Positions 37,331 to 50,142 of a stretch of 64,000 nucleotides of DNA are shown here, piece after piece. The notes beneath the pieces were generated by a model. The model had not been told where the DNA came from, did not search any database, and worked only from the letters and a program-made list of their open reading frames with translations. The position numbers and the translations under genes were made by a program. Position 1 is the first letter of the stretch; each line of letters starts with the position of its first letter. This DNA comes from Actinostola sp. cb2023 (lineage: Eukaryota > Cnidaria > Anthozoa > Actiniaria > Actinostolidae). The DNA lies in the NCBI GenBank assembly GCA_033675265.1, contig JAUJYZ010000775.1, positions 176,001-240,000 on the forward strand. Reading direction: 5' to 3'.

Positions 37331-40300
37331 ATGGCTGTATTTGTTGTTGGAGTAATTGGTATCGTAGTTTTCTATCTGGTCATTCTTGGTCTTGGAATAT
37401 GGGCTGCCAGAAAACGAAAGGAGGGTGAAGAGGAGGCCATGTTAGCAGGACGAAATATTGGAATGTTTGTGGGCACGTTTACAATGACTGGTAGGTATAT
37501 TACTAGCAGGACGAAATATTGGAATGTTTGTGGGCACGTTTACCATGACTGGTAGGTATATTACTAGTAGGACGAAATATTGGAATGTTTGTGGGCACGT
37601 TTACAATGACTGGTAGGTATATTACTAGCAGGACGAAATATTGGAATGTTTGTGGGCACGTTTACCATGACTGGTAGGTATATTACTAGCAGGACGAAAT
37701 ATTGGAATGTTTGTAGGCACGTTTACCATGACTGGTAGGTATGTTACTAGTAGGACGAAATATTGGAATGTTTGTGGGTACGTTTACCATGACTGGTAGG
37801 TAGAGAGACATCGTACTTCTCAACAAGAGAAACCGGCCCACCGCAAAACAGACATGTATTATTCTGCATTAAACACGAGGACGCACTATGAAAGGGCATT
37901 ACTCCGCTTGCAGTTCTTGAGATCCTCTCCCTGTGACGTCTCGGTAGATTTGATTGACAGATCCAACGAACTTACCTTAGGTACCTCTCCTTTTATAGTG
38001 CATCCTCGTGTTTAACAATCAACTTTACAAGAGATGGAATCAATGTGTTGTAGACTGAAGTTAAGAACCAGAAGACTGGGCCATGCATGCATATTTAGTG
38101 CCAGGAGATCGAACCTCTACATAGTCTCGTTATGTAGTGTAGGTAGCTTACCGGCTAGCTCATTAGAGTCGTTTTCATATGAGTGGGAAACCTACGGTAC
38201 GGAGTTACGGTCACAGTACGGAATCGAAGACATCTATTCAACCAATCACAGCGCGCAAAATCAATGCTCAGCCAATCAGAATGCTTGGCACGTCACAGTC
38301 ACCGCACGAACCGTACCGTAACGACTTCCCACTCATACGAAAACGACTCTAAAGCAATATATAGTGACGTTGCTTCGCATAAATTAGTTGCTAAGTGTCT
38401 TTTCATTCTAGCGACCTGGGTTGGTGGTGGATACATCAACGGTACGGCCGAAGCAGTGTTTGCCGACGGACTTGTGTGGTCTCAGGCACCATGGGGCTAT
38501 GCTTTGAGCCTCGTCATCGGTGAGTACTGAGAACATTTGCTCGCCAGTCGTTTATTTTGTCTTGGGGTCCTTCCTTGATTCAGGCCATCCATTCATCTGT
38601 TTCTTCCTTCATCCCTACCTCCCTGTTGCTCCCTCCATCCCTACCTCCCTGTTGCTCCCTCCATCCCTACCACCCTGTTGCTCCCTACCTCACTGTTGCT
38701 TCCTCCATCCCTACCACCCTGTTGTTGCTCCTCCATCCCTACCTCCCTGTTGCTCCCTCCATCCCTACCTCCCTGTTGCTCCCTCCATCCCTACCTCCCT
38801 GTTGCTCCCTCCATCCCTACCTCCCTGTTGCTCCCTCCATCCCTACCTCCCTGTTGCTCCTTCCATCCCTACCTCCCTGTTGCTCCCTCCATCCCTACCT
38901 CCCTGTTGCTCCCTCCATCCCTACCTCCCTGTTGCTCCCTCCATCCCTACTTCCCTGTTGCTCCCTCCATCCCTACCTCCCTGTTACTCCCTACCACCCT
39001 GTTACTCCCTACCTCCTTGTTGCTCCCTACATCCCTACCTCCCTGTTGCTCCCTCCATCCCTACCTCCCTGTTGCTCCCTCCATCCCTACCTCCCTGTTG
39101 CTCCCTCCATCCCTACCTCCCTGTTGCTCCCTCCATCCCTACCTCCCTGTTGCTCCCTCCATCCCTACCTCCCTGTTGCTCCCTCCATCCCTACCTCCCT
39201 GTATCCTGTATCCCTACTCCCGATCCGTTTTGCTCGAGTTTCATTCAGCTCGTTTCACTTTGAGTATAGACATACATACATTGACATACATTGACATACA
39301 TTGACATACATTGACATACATTGACGTGCATTGACATACATTGACATACATTGACATACATTGACATACATTGACATACATTGACATACTTTAACATACA
39401 TTGACATACATTGACATACATTGACATACATTGACATACATTGACATACATTGACATACATGAACATACAGTGACATACACTGACATACATTGTACCATC
39501 CACAGGAGGCCTGGCGTTTGCTAAAATCATGCGCAACAATAAATACATGACGATGCTCGATCCCTTCCAGCAGAAATACGGTTTAAGAATGGGTGGCCTT
39601 CTTTACATCCCTGCTCTCATGGGAGAGATCTTCTGGAGCGCTGCCATCCTGTCTGCTCTTGGTGCTACTGTCAGTGTTGTAGTCGGGCTGGGTAAAGACG
39701 TGTCTGTCATCGTGTCTGCATGTATAGCTGTATTCTATACTCTGATTGGAGGACTGTATTCTGTGGCATACACTGACGTCATACAGTTGATATGCATATT
39801 TGTTGGGCTGGTAAGTGTACAAGGGTCCTTCTCAGTATTCCCAAAGTTTAATTGTATACTGTCTATTTAGAAATGAGACGGGTGTGGCCAATAACAACAC
39901 AGTTTTTAAACAATTTTCAACTGGAACCACTTGCAGAAAGCACGTGAATTGACTTATTCCGCCAGCATGAATAGACTTATTGATGGGAGACAAACCCTTA
40001 TTTGGTATTGAAATTCCATATTTGGTAGGTGATATATGTATTTCTCATATTTCATTTGTTTCATCTACAGTGGCTGAGCCTCCCATTTGCTATGACCAAC
40101 AAAGCTGTTGCTAAAATTACTGACACCTCGTCAGCTTGGGTTGGTGAATGGCCAGAGAACTATGGACCATGGATTGACTTCGCTTTGCTTCTTGTAAGTC
40201 TAGTTGATTTTAGATCGAATGTTTCAGTGTATTGGTGGTCAAAATTACTAACCCGAGGAATGAATATGGTTAGGCAGATTTAGCAACCTTTAAAACACCT

Positions 40301-43231
40301 CCTCCATGAATATGCTTATTTGGCAAAGCTACCTAAGGCCCAGTTCAAACGTAGTCTCCCTCGCAGCCGTGTTCAGTGTCGTCACGCAACGCTCTCTCCC
40401 CTTACACACGGCTGCTTACCCAAGCACTACATTCCGTTCCAATTGTAACTGTTTAGCCAATCATATAAAGTTATGCGTTATTCATGTTCACTAGTTGTCA
40501 ACGACTCGACACTTCCAGGCTCATGTTTCGTTGTTTATTTACGTAAGAACGTTGCAAAGTTAGGAAATGAATTCACGTACACGATTAACTAGTCTGACCC
40601 TAAAGACGGCTGCGATGGAGTCTAGGTTACTGGGGTAAAACAGAAATAGTTATACAGATCCTGGTTTGCACGTGACGTCATGGCGGCCATGTTGGTGCCT
40701 TTAATTAGTACTTTACATATCCAGATATTGAATGCAAATCAGCAATAAGTTGGTGTATATGTAATGTAACTGTCACTCAGCACTCGAAAGAACTTACTCA
40801 ACATGAATGTCGGGGATATTTTGTGACGTCATGACGTCACGTGGTTGGTGGTACAAACAAGAGAAGCTAATGAATAATGCTTTGTTATCGGGAACCAACA
40901 TGGCCGCCATGACGTCACGTGGTTGGTGGTACAAACAAGAGAAGCTAATGAGTAATGCTTTGTTATCGGGAACCAACATGGCCGCCATGACGTCACGTGG
41001 TTGGTGGTACAAACAAGAGAAGCTAATGAGTAACGCTTTGTTATCGGGAACCAACATGGCCGCCATGACGTCACGTTGTTGGTGGTACAAACAAGAGAAG
41101 CTAATGAGTAATGCTTTGTTATCGGGAACCAACATGGCCGCCATGACGTCACGTGGTTGGTGGTACAAACAAGAGAAGCTAACGAGTAATGCTTTGTTAT
41201 CGGGAACCAACATGGCCGCCATGACGTCACGTGGTTGGTGGTACAAACAAGAGAAGCTAATGAGTAACGCTTTGTTATCGGGAACCAACATGGCCGCCAT
41301 GACGTCACGTGGTTGGTGGTACAAACAAGAGAAGCTAATGAGTAATGCTTTGTTATCGGGAACCAACATGGCCGCCGCGACGTCACGTGGTGGGTGATAC
41401 AAACAAGAGAAGCCAATGAGGAATGCTTTGTTATCGGGAACCAACATGGCCGCCATGACGTCACGTGGTTGGTGATACAAACAAGAGAAGCTAATGAGGA
41501 ATGCTTTGTTATCGGGAACCAACATGGCCGCCATCACATGACGTCACGTGGTTGGTGATACAAACAAGAGAAGCTAATGAGGAATGCTTTGTTATCGGGA
41601 ACCAACATGGCCGCCGCGACGTCACGTTCAAACCAGCAATCATGCTCCATTTTCGACTTATCTATTGATCTTTCTTCGCAGATATTTGGTGGTATTCCCT
41701 GGCAGGTGTACTTCCAGCGTGTCTTGGCCTGCAAAACAGCTAAAATATCACAAGTTTTATCATTAGCAGCTGCTGCGGGTTGTATTATTATGGCGATACC
41801 CGCAGTTCTGATTGGAGCAGTAGGAGCATCGACTGGTAGGTAGAAGATAAAATAAGACTGTATTTAAAGAGGGTAACACTAAACAGTACCAAGTACCACT
41901 CACTGACAAGTCCATTCACTCGTAACGTAATATTGATTTATGTTTAGGGACCCCTTTGAAAACTATTAATGTATAAGAAGCAATAACCCCACTTGAAAAC
42001 ACACATCAACCACTGCAGAAAAATCTGAGCCCCAGGTGGGAAACGAACCCACGACCTGCCGATTTTCTAGACGGTTGCTCTACCACTGAGCTACTGGACA
42101 CTCTTGTGATTATCTGAGGGTTGAGTGTGATATAGCACTGAAATCCACCAGTGACACTCAACTCTCAGATAATCACAAGTGTGTCCAGTAGCTCAGTGGT
42201 AGAGCAACCGTCTAGAAAATCGGCAGGTCGTGGGTTTCCCACCTGGGGCCCAGATTTTTCTGTACGAGTGGTTGATGTGTATTTTCACGTGGGGTTATAA
42301 TTGCTTCTTATTCATTTATATGTATAATTTACCATTCCATTAATGTATAATAATGAATAGGGCTTACGATGAGTGTAACAACGAACTCCTCCCATATTTC
42401 ACCCATGAGCCCTTGCGGCCGTTGTTCGAGTTTTTCCTTTGTGTAATCAGTGTAAGTCATTCAGTCGCTCTTGTTCAACCATCATTCCTGCGGAATCAGG
42501 AATCAAAACCATCAGGTAATTTCGTTGTAACTGTTCGTAGCATCATTATGAGTTCATCTAGTCGTTCAGTATATATGGATATATCCCAGCGGAGCAACTC
42601 ATGTAATTTCATCGTTTTCTCACTTAGAAACCACATCAAGTCACATCAAATCACGCCGCTAAACCACGCTGTATATTACAAAAACGCCTACCTGATTACA
42701 GTATCACTAGTATCGATATGATCAATCAGTATCAATACCAACTGAAATAAAAGCTTACAGTGCGTTTCTGACCGATCCATCTTGCACAATGGGGGTTACG
42801 CTAAAGCAACTACGCAAAATACAAATGAGTTATTTTTATTTTATGTCCCGACAGTTCGTTGCTGTAAGGGCTGATAAACAGAGAACCTACCCATTTTGAT
42901 TGCCATGAGTTTAACAGTGCAAACTGTCAATTATTATATAGACATTAGTACCGGGAAATACGCCACTCGTATTTTTCGCACGAACTACATCCGGGACTTC
43001 TGTGACATATTTTCCATATCCTGACACATGAAGATATCGATGACGTCACTTCCGATGTTTTCCCGCTCACTTGCGTAGTTTTTGTTTGTGGATGTGTCTA
43101 TATAAAAAGAAAATTACACGTTGGCTTGAAGATATGAAGTTTATCTCAGTTCTCGTGGTGAAAAATATTTCACCACTTAATCTTCGCGCCACCGTGTAAT
43201 ATCCTCTATATGTTACCCTCTTGAAATAAAG

Positions 43232-43294
<63 letters not shown>

Positions 43295-46200
43295 TATTGT
43301 TCGTAATTTTTCGAATATTTCGTGTCCTAATGAAGTGCGCATGACATGACTCGTAGGCAAATTGGCCTTAGTCACTCGGATGATTTTCGGAGCACGCAGA
43401 ACTAATGACCAGCGGTGGTAATATAACAACATTACACGTGTGTTCGAACACGTTCTTTGGCTTTGGTGGCTAAACGTACAATGATACGTTGTGTTCTCAG
43501 AAAAGAAATGAGCTAAAGAAAGTAATTTAACAGAATAGAAGCCGTCATCTACGATAAAAATACTACTGTGCATAAATCTTCAAGATTGGCTTTTTATTAA
43601 ACGTGATGAAAAGGAAGATGTGTCTCAAGCGAAATCAACTCAAGTTTTATCACTCGACAGAAGGCCAGTCGCCATTTTAAAACACAGGAAGCCCAAACAT
43701 ATAAGTGAACTTCATCTTCGAATTTTTATTTTTATTTTTTGATAACAAAGAACGTTTGAAGTTTCTTTCGAATGTCATTTTTCATGATTCCGTAATTGGA
43801 CATTTTCAAACTCTTGAAAATGTCAAGAAACCAAAATATCTCGAAAATAAGTATTCTTTCCTATCATCCTTATTCTGAAATTTTAAATTCGTTCTTGATG
43901 TATAATTCTCAATTGTGACAAGCCGCAGCGTAACGACTAGTTATTAACTGCAGATTGGACGCAGACTGACTTTTACGTTCCTCCTGTAAATGGTTCCAAC
44001 GAGACAACACCAACCAAGCCCGCCCGTCTACTGATCTTACCCATGGTTCTGCGCCACCTCACGCCAAGCTACATCTCATTCTTTGGTCTCGGAGCCGTGT
44101 CTGCAGCTGTCATGTCGTCAGCAGATTCAAGTATCTTGTCCGCCGCAAGCATGTTTTCTTACAACATCTATCGGTTGATTTTTAGGCAGAAGGTAGGTGG
44201 AATTTTTGTATTTATTTTGACATCATCACCTTCCTAAAGTCGAATCTACACCAGCAAGTTTTGACAAGTTTTATTGATCGTGTAGACGGCCGTCAACAAG
44301 TTTTCTTTGACAATTTTCTATTGACAAGGTTTCCTTGCTTGTGTAGATGATAAACAAGTTTTCCTTGACAGGTTTCAGTTGTGCCCGCAATGCCTTTCAA
44401 TCAGCGGAGTAACAAAAAAAATTATTCCAGTCCCCTTTAGAGCAAAAACAAAATGGCGTCTGTAAGAACTCATTAATATTCCTTGCCTCATTTTCCTTGT
44501 CATTTACACGTGCAAATTTTGGCCTTGACAATTTTTCCTTGTCAAGGAAAAGCTAGTATGCCAGCTTCACCTTGTCAAGGAAAACTTGCTCGTGTAGTAG
44601 ATTCGGCTTAATTGACGACCTTTCTTTGGCTACCCGCCTCCTCGAAAGTCCCCTTTTGCGAAGCCCGTTTTCCTAAATTTCGCATTGACAAAGAGAAACC
44701 GACCACCTTGCCTTTACTCAACGAGGGTGGTTGCTTTTACGCGAGATCAAATTCTGGACGAATTTTAGCGCTATTTTCTTTGCCGATTTTTCAATTAATG
44801 GTGATCACAACCCTGCAGCATTGTTCGACCTGCAACTCTCATTAGAACTTTGTCGTGTAACACACTTAAATCGCGAAAAATTGAAATTCATTTCGTGTCA
44901 CGTGACTCCTCATTTCCGTGATTTTCAAAAATCATGGTCGTTTATCCAATAAGGTTATGTTATGCAAAGGTCAACAACTAGGTCACATGGAAAGGAGGAA
45001 GTTCACCTAGCATGCATTGCGCGCCTCGCTCATTATGCATATTTTTTTCATTTCCGCTAGTGAATTTGTTGTTTACATGTCGATTTGACCGCCAAGAAAA
45101 TGTAGGTTTTTCGCGTTGTTGGAGGTTTCTATCGTCAATCCTTATGTTTATAAGAAGCTTGGACATTCTTCTGAGACACAGGTTAGTATTCTTAGAGTTT
45201 TTAGCATTTAAAAAGACAAAATATGCACAATCAACGAACATGTTTCAATGAAGACTGAATGTTTTGATAAGCGAGGTTTGTTTGTGGGCTTTCAATTATG
45301 TAGAAATACGTTGATATTAAATAAAGACTTTATGAAAAAAGTTATATAATCATGAAATACGGTATTCAAACTTTGTTTTGACCTTTAGGTCTCCCTAAGT
45401 CTCCATGTTTAAGTCTGCTACGGCCATTTCAATCTCCAGGGTAAAATCGCTAACTTCAGCTACATTCCCCCTTCTATTATAGAACAGTAGATGAGAGGTT
45501 TAGTGTATGAGATGATTCCCCCTCTTTCGACGACTGCCCAGAAGAGGATGAAGATGTAGATCCCAGTCATCACCCTCTCAGACTACACAGACTACACTGT
45601 ACGGCTAAATCAAAGGGAAGATGGTTCCATTTTTGTGCCTGGAAGAGCCTTCCCCCCTGCAAGACACAGGGGTTCCATAAGGCAACGCTTGCACTGCCCT
45701 GTTATGGGTCAACCTCCAGTCCCTAACCACGTGCGGCTGAATTGACCCTTTGTACCCCATGTAACAGCCAAGCTTTCTGTCTACACTACTGAAACGTGAT
45801 CACCAATGTGTGAGAATTTTTAATTATAATTCTTGTGTAGGATCAATAATTTTTCAATGTAAAAAAAAACAACAACACCAAAACAAGGCTGGTCAGAAAG
45901 TTTTGGAAATATAATTTTTGATGAGCATTTTAGAGTGATGGCACACAAACATAATACCGTGTCAGTAGTTACAGTGACTAATAGTCAAATCAAAACAAAA
46001 TAGAGTGATTGCAATAAACCCATGAAATAAAAATTAGATGTTAGTGTGTATAAATAGTCTATTTTACAATAACAGAGTGAAATCTCGCAATCTGATTGGC
46101 TCTCAGCCATTGTCTATAAGAGGACAGACACATAGAACTGACGAATCGCTCGTGCACGGATCCAGCGCGCGCTTGAAACTGTTTTTCTTTCAAACTTTGT

Positions 46201-48700
46201 CCTTGCTTTTGGATGTTTTTTGACTTTGTTATTGTAAAAAAGAAATCGCAAGTGGTTTTCCATTGTCTGTACTCTTATTCTCGCTACGCTCGTGGTTCCA
46301 CTTGAGTTTTGAACATTTTGTGACGTCAAATCCATTGTCAATAAGAGTACAGACAATGGAAAACCGCTTGCGATTTGTTAAATAGACAATTAAAGGAAAC
46401 AGTGGGGATTCTCCCATAATTTGTAGGTGGGGTAGTCCACTGGGATAATAATAAATTATGTTAGTATGTTATTTAGTATGGAGGGGAGAGTTGTTCAAAA
46501 CTAGTATGATTCTTTTTGAATTAGAAAAGACAGTTGTATGAATATTCCTTTTCATCTTTTGGCCATTTCCCTTGTTTTGTCACAATAACTGTTGGGATAT
46601 ATCTAAATCCATCCACATAATAGCTATAACAGTAATCAATACTTTTGTATTTTATTACTTGGAGCTTCTTGTCTTGCACTGCAACCGGGGGGGGGGGGGG
46701 GGTACTCCCTTTGTCCAAGTGGTAGGGGTGATCGGTCGAATAGATCATCTGCTTCTCTCTCTTCTTCCTGTTCTTCTGATTGTGTACTTTCACTTTCTGA
46801 TTCACTTGATGTCTCAACTAAATCATTGCATTCCTGTTGGTTCTTGGATGGGTGTAGGGTGTCAGAATTGTGAACTTTAACAGCTACAATGACATCCTTT
46901 GTTTTCGGAGGTAATAAACAGTTACAATGAAGAAGAAACTCTGTTTCTATTCTTGGAAACTCTGGATGTCGTCTTTAAGAGTTATCTGAATTCAAAGTGC
47001 GAAGTTATGTGGTACGAACGAAGTTGATATTGTAGACTGATTCTCGAGAAGTTCAAATTTACATATCAACACAACACTCTTGCTTTCCTCAACCTACAAT
47101 AGGTAGGTAAATTTATTTATACTCAAAGTATAAAATGAGCCATAGGATCGTACAGAATATATTCGAGATAAGCTTAAGTTACTATAAGCTTAAAACTACG
47201 AAATATGTGATAATTTGTTTTGATATTTGAGAACCTAGAAAGGCTAGAAATTGACATGACAAACGACAAACGAAACAAAAAATAGGTTTTTAAAAATAAT
47301 TACCTCGATCATGGAGCTAGATAAAACTTTTATTACCACTGGAAATTGTTTTCGCTCTACCAAATCCAAATTGTCACCGTACAGCTACAGAAAGAGACTA
47401 GAGAGCCATGCAGCTCGTCGTCTTTCACTCAAATTGGTCGGGAAACATGGCCCGTGACACAATTTCACAGAAGTTGAAATCTAATCGGTTTTGAATGTCA
47501 ATATTTGAAGTGGCAAATAGTTCGCAATTGACCTCTAAAATTTCCATGTCGATGTTTTACCGTGTTGCTCCCGTTCATGGCTGCTAAGGAAAAGTGGATA
47601 AATCACGTCACTTGTTTTGATAATATAGTCGCGCGAGGCGCGCAATGCATGCTAGGCGAACTTCCTCCTTTGTCACATGGTAAAGAAAAAAGAGGGGAAA
47701 AAAGGTCATACGTGTGCATTTATCTATCATGCAAATTCCCGCTAAAACTATTTCTACGGACACGGCCCGTAAGGCATCATGGTATCTCCAAGTTCATTAA
47801 TTCTTTGCACTGATTTGATCGTTAATTTGACTAAGAACTAAATAGTCCCCTTTCGAATTGGTAGAGACCGCTGGCCTGTAAATTCAGACACCAGAGGTAT
47901 GTTTGCAGGGTTAGCCTCGAGTCAGTGTAAATTATTCACAAATACGAGCGAAAATGCGATCAAATATTGTTGACATTGTGACAATAGAAACATTATTTTA
48001 TAATTCCATGGGTTTATTCTCTGACTGGAGGTGTTCTATTGTCCACTGTCAACAACATTTGTTCGCGTTCTCGTTGGTAGTGTGAATAATTTACACTGAC
48101 TCGAGGCTAAGCCTGAGCAAATGCGTCTTTTGTCAAGGAGTACAGCGGTGCTAAACAACTCGAAACTGGAGTATTTCGCTTTTCCATTTCAGGCATCAAG
48201 CCGTGAAGTATTATTGGTAATGCGCGTGGCTATATTCATAGTGGGTGCCATAGCAACGGCCATGGCTCTAACCGTTGATTCAGTGTACACACTCTGGGCC
48301 CTGTGTAGTGACGTGGTCTATGTCACACTCTTTCCTCAACTCTGTTGCGTGATCTACTTTTACCAACACCAACACGTACGGATCGTTCGTCGGTCTTATG
48401 CTTGGTATCTTACTGCGCGTCCTCGGTGGTGAAGAGTCGGTTGGGATCCCTGTGGTCATTAAGTATCCATACTACACGGTGAAGGATGGTCAGCGGTTTC
48501 CATTCCGCACACTTGCCATGCTCTGTTCTTTCTTAAGTATTCTGGTCGTGTCGTATTTGCTGCGGTTTCTTTTCCTCAAGAAGATTCTTCCAATCAAGAT
48601 GGATATTCTTCGCTGTTTTAGAGAGTATGATCTCGAGCCAATGGAGGCGCACGAGTTTTCTCCCATTCATAGGAAACAAGACAAAGACGTGTCGTATTGA
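37331..48700 (+). CDS. SLC5A7: High-affinity choline transporter (SLC5A7/ChT1 family), seven exons
   Basis: Sodium- and chloride-coupled choline uptake transporter; in animals with cholinergic neurons it supplies choline for acetylcholine synthesis at terminals. Coding exons: 37331-37490, 38412-38519, 39506-39810, 40071-40193, 41682-41835, 43954-44192, 48193-48700. All borders are GT-AG and phases agree (1,1,0,0,1,0). The product is about 531 residues (human 580) with about 13 membrane segments. Near-invariant family stretches are present: [20 protein letters not shown] across exons 1-2, [34 protein letters not shown], and [21 protein letters not shown]. The C-terminal cytoplasmic tail is shorter than in vertebrates. 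The frame shifts by one base at TTTT 48358-48361 in exon 7, before TNTYGSF. The ATG follows directly on an acceptor, so the start lies at an exon edge. Confidence 0.95.
37449..37800 (+). repeat. 61-bp tandem repeat containing the exon 1 splice donor, six copies
   Basis: GACGAAATATTGGAATGTTT starts at 37449, 37510, 37571, 37632, 37693 and 37754. The first copy is coding ([14 protein letters not shown]). Every copy ends ATGACTG|GTAGGTA, so the 3' end of exon 1 plus its donor is present six times. Confidence 0.95.
38165..38350. mobile_element. MITE family F in choline transporter intron 1
   Basis: Ends AGAGTCGTTTTCATATGAGT and ACTCATACGAAAACGACTCT, with GTACGG-rich subterminal sequence. Other members are at 53762-53933 and 61625-61811, and part of one is near 50617-50705. 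It ends about 60 bp before exon 2. Confidence 0.85.
38608..39205. repeat. 26-bp minisatellite in choline transporter intron 2
   Basis: About 22 copies of CTACCTCCCTGTTGCTCCCT plus CCATCC. Strongly pyrimidine-rich on the coding strand. The Leu/Pro/Ser open frames are artefacts. Confidence 0.95.
39268..39495. repeat. 10-bp minisatellite (ACATACATTG)n
   Basis: About 22 units, running to within 15 bp of the exon 3 acceptor at 39505. Confidence 0.95.
40820..41630. repeat. 78-bp tandem array of CRE/E-box/YY1-like sites in intron 4
   Basis: About ten units, each with TGACGTCACGTG (CRE overlapping an E-box) and AACATGGCCGCCATG (YY1-like), plus CAAACAAGAGAAGCTAATGA. The unit is an amplified piece of a dispersed element whose single or double copies are at 50363-50525, 55385-55470 and 59052-59182. 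The array stops about 50 bp before exon 5. Confidence 0.9.
42006..42275. mobile_element. Inverted pair of tRNA-derived SINE units
   Basis: The tRNA-like unit seen at 1385-1475 occurs here once on the minus strand (about 42020-42105) and once on the plus strand (about 42178-42262), joined by GAGGGTTGAGTGTGATATAG-type sequence, so the whole folds back. It lies in choline transporter intron 5. Confidence 0.75.
43213..43295 (+). mobile_element. Retroelement 3' end with (TTA)n tail
   Basis: TACCCTCTTGAAATAAAGT followed by about 22 TTA units. It matches 23282-23330. Intron 5. Confidence 0.65.
44236..44610. mobile_element. MITE family C, long copy
   Basis: Begins AGTCGAATCTACACCAGCAAG and ends CTTGCTCGTGTAGTAGATTCGGCTTA, with many inner CAAGGAAAA units; a family C element enlarged by internal sequence. 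Intron 6. Confidence 0.75.
44983..47686. mobile_element. Possible 2.7-kb element bounded by 45-bp inverted repeats
   Basis: AGGTCACATGGAAAGGAGGAAG...CTAGCATGCATTGCGCGCCT at the left returns inverted near 47637-47686. The interior is mostly unrecognised and includes the smaller MITE at 46063-46395 and a G18 run near 46688. No transposase. The boundaries may instead mark two separate insertions. Confidence 0.45.
46063..46395. mobile_element. MITE family G
   Basis: TTTTACAATAACAGAGTGAAATCTCGCAA... with inner inverted GACAATGGAAAACC/GGTTTTCCATTGTC; related copies are at 62920-63170 and, as an array of one end, at 60250-60490. Confidence 0.65.
47916..48150. mobile_element. Palindromic element before choline transporter exon 7
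   Basis: TTAGCCTCGAGTCAGTGTAAATTATTCAC pairs with GTGAATAATTTACACTGACT...GGCTAA. The flank GAGCAAATGCGTCTTTTGTC recurs near 7461 and 62860. Confidence 0.7.
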
Positions 48701-49425
48701 TAAACAGCACAGGGAGATCGCCATAGCAACGGCCTGCACAAAACCAATTGGTAATGCATAGCTCTGCTTTTTACTTCTTCCTTTTTTTTACTTTTTTTTT
48801 TTCTTTTTTTTTTTCATCTCTTTTTTGTTTACCTTTTTTTAACACAACGATTCTTATCTTAAAATGTTTTGTAATTACATATAGCTCTGTACGCGTTTCT
48901 ATTGCTTAAATTCCGCGCAAGCATCACTCTCAGTCCAGACTGTTGGTGAATTGAAAGACCGATCGAGACCGATCGCCTTACAGCGAGGTTGGTCGTTTCT
49001 TAGAGGTCCGACCGACAATAATACGATTTTTAATAAGATTGATTCAAAGATGTACACATTTATATAGTATATTTTGTCTCTGACCTGTTACTTTTTCATG
49101 AGACGTTTCGGCCATTAATCTATACATTTGTTAGCTAGATTTAATTTCAATTATTTTTGCATGTTCGTCTCCAAGTAGAGCATGCGTGGGTTATATTGTA
49201 ACGCCACTAGCTGGTTGACGTCGTCGTTACCGGTTCACGTCATTAGTTGCTATGGCGTCTATTTTGACGTCATAGAAGTAGCTTGGAAACGAGGCTGTAT
49301 TTTATACACTGTACATTATTTACTGTAGCCATTGTCTTATTCTTTGTTTTTTATTTTTTTTTTTATTTTTTTTTTCTTTTCTTTTGTTTTTTATATTTAG
49401 CATTTAACATTTATACAATTATACC

Positions 49426-49431
49426 AATAAA
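49426..49431 (+). terminator. Candidate polyadenylation signal of the choline transporter
   Basis: AATAAA about 725 bp after the stop codon, after T-rich tracts (48780-48840, 49340-49390). Its position between two convergent genes fits a 3' end, but no downstream element was tested. Confidence 0.4.
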
Positions 49432-49795
49432 GATTAATCAAAATCTATCGTCCCTCCTTCTCTGTACTTTTTGTCCCAATCCCCCCTCCCCTCCCCCTAT
49501 GCATCGCCTCCCCCCTCCCCTCTCGCTCTGTTTCCCCCTCTGTTTTAATTGAGTGGTTGGATATTTTTCTTTGATGTCCATGAAGACCAAACGTACTCTA
49601 CTTGATAGTACACAGTCGCAGATAAATATTGAGATTGAAAGACTTTGAACAGCTGATTTGATATCAGTCAATACCATTTATACTTTAACACTGTTGGAAT
49701 TTGAGTTTTTTTAATTATTAAAATTATCAATCTTGGTAACCATCTTGGTATGTTCGGTAATGTACGCCGGTGATTATTTAACTAATAGAAGATGA

Positions 49796-49925
49796 CTCTC
49801 CGTGCTTCTGTACAAAAATAATGCACGCTGATGTCTTGAAAGCTGCTAGTGGTCCGCGAGTGCATTTAGCAGCTTTCAAGACCTCAGAAGTGCATTATTT
49901 TTGTATAGAAGCACGGAGAGTCATC
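49796..49925. mobile_element. Palindrome between the two convergent genes
   Basis: CTCTCCGTGCTTCTGTACAA and inverse, with TCTTGAAAGCTGCTA inner arms around GTGGTCCGCGAG. A further CTCCGTGCTTCTATAACATAATAATGCACGCT half-copy is at 49985-50016. Confidence 0.75.
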
Positions 49926-50142
49926 TTCTATTCGCTTTATAATATAAAACTAGTTTTAAACAGGATTTCTGCTTTGTTTTCGCTGCTCCGTGCTTCTATA
50001 ACATAATAATGCACGCTCAGCAACCAATCAAATCGCGCGTTCTTGGGAGGTACAAAATTACAATTCACTCCGACTTTTTACACGGTTTTTAAAAAGTTTC
50101 ATTCTATACACTTGTTGATTTACTACCGCTGGTCATGTTAGA

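Noticed and set aside
38520..39304. Proline/leucine/serine-rich open frames in three frames
   Set aside because: 26-bp intronic minisatellite between two confirmed choline transporter exons.
40794..41537. Repetitive open frame with 26-residue repeats that looks like a repeat protein
   Set aside because: The 78-bp unit equals 26 codons, and the unit is a dispersed non-coding element. Frames on both strands are equally open.
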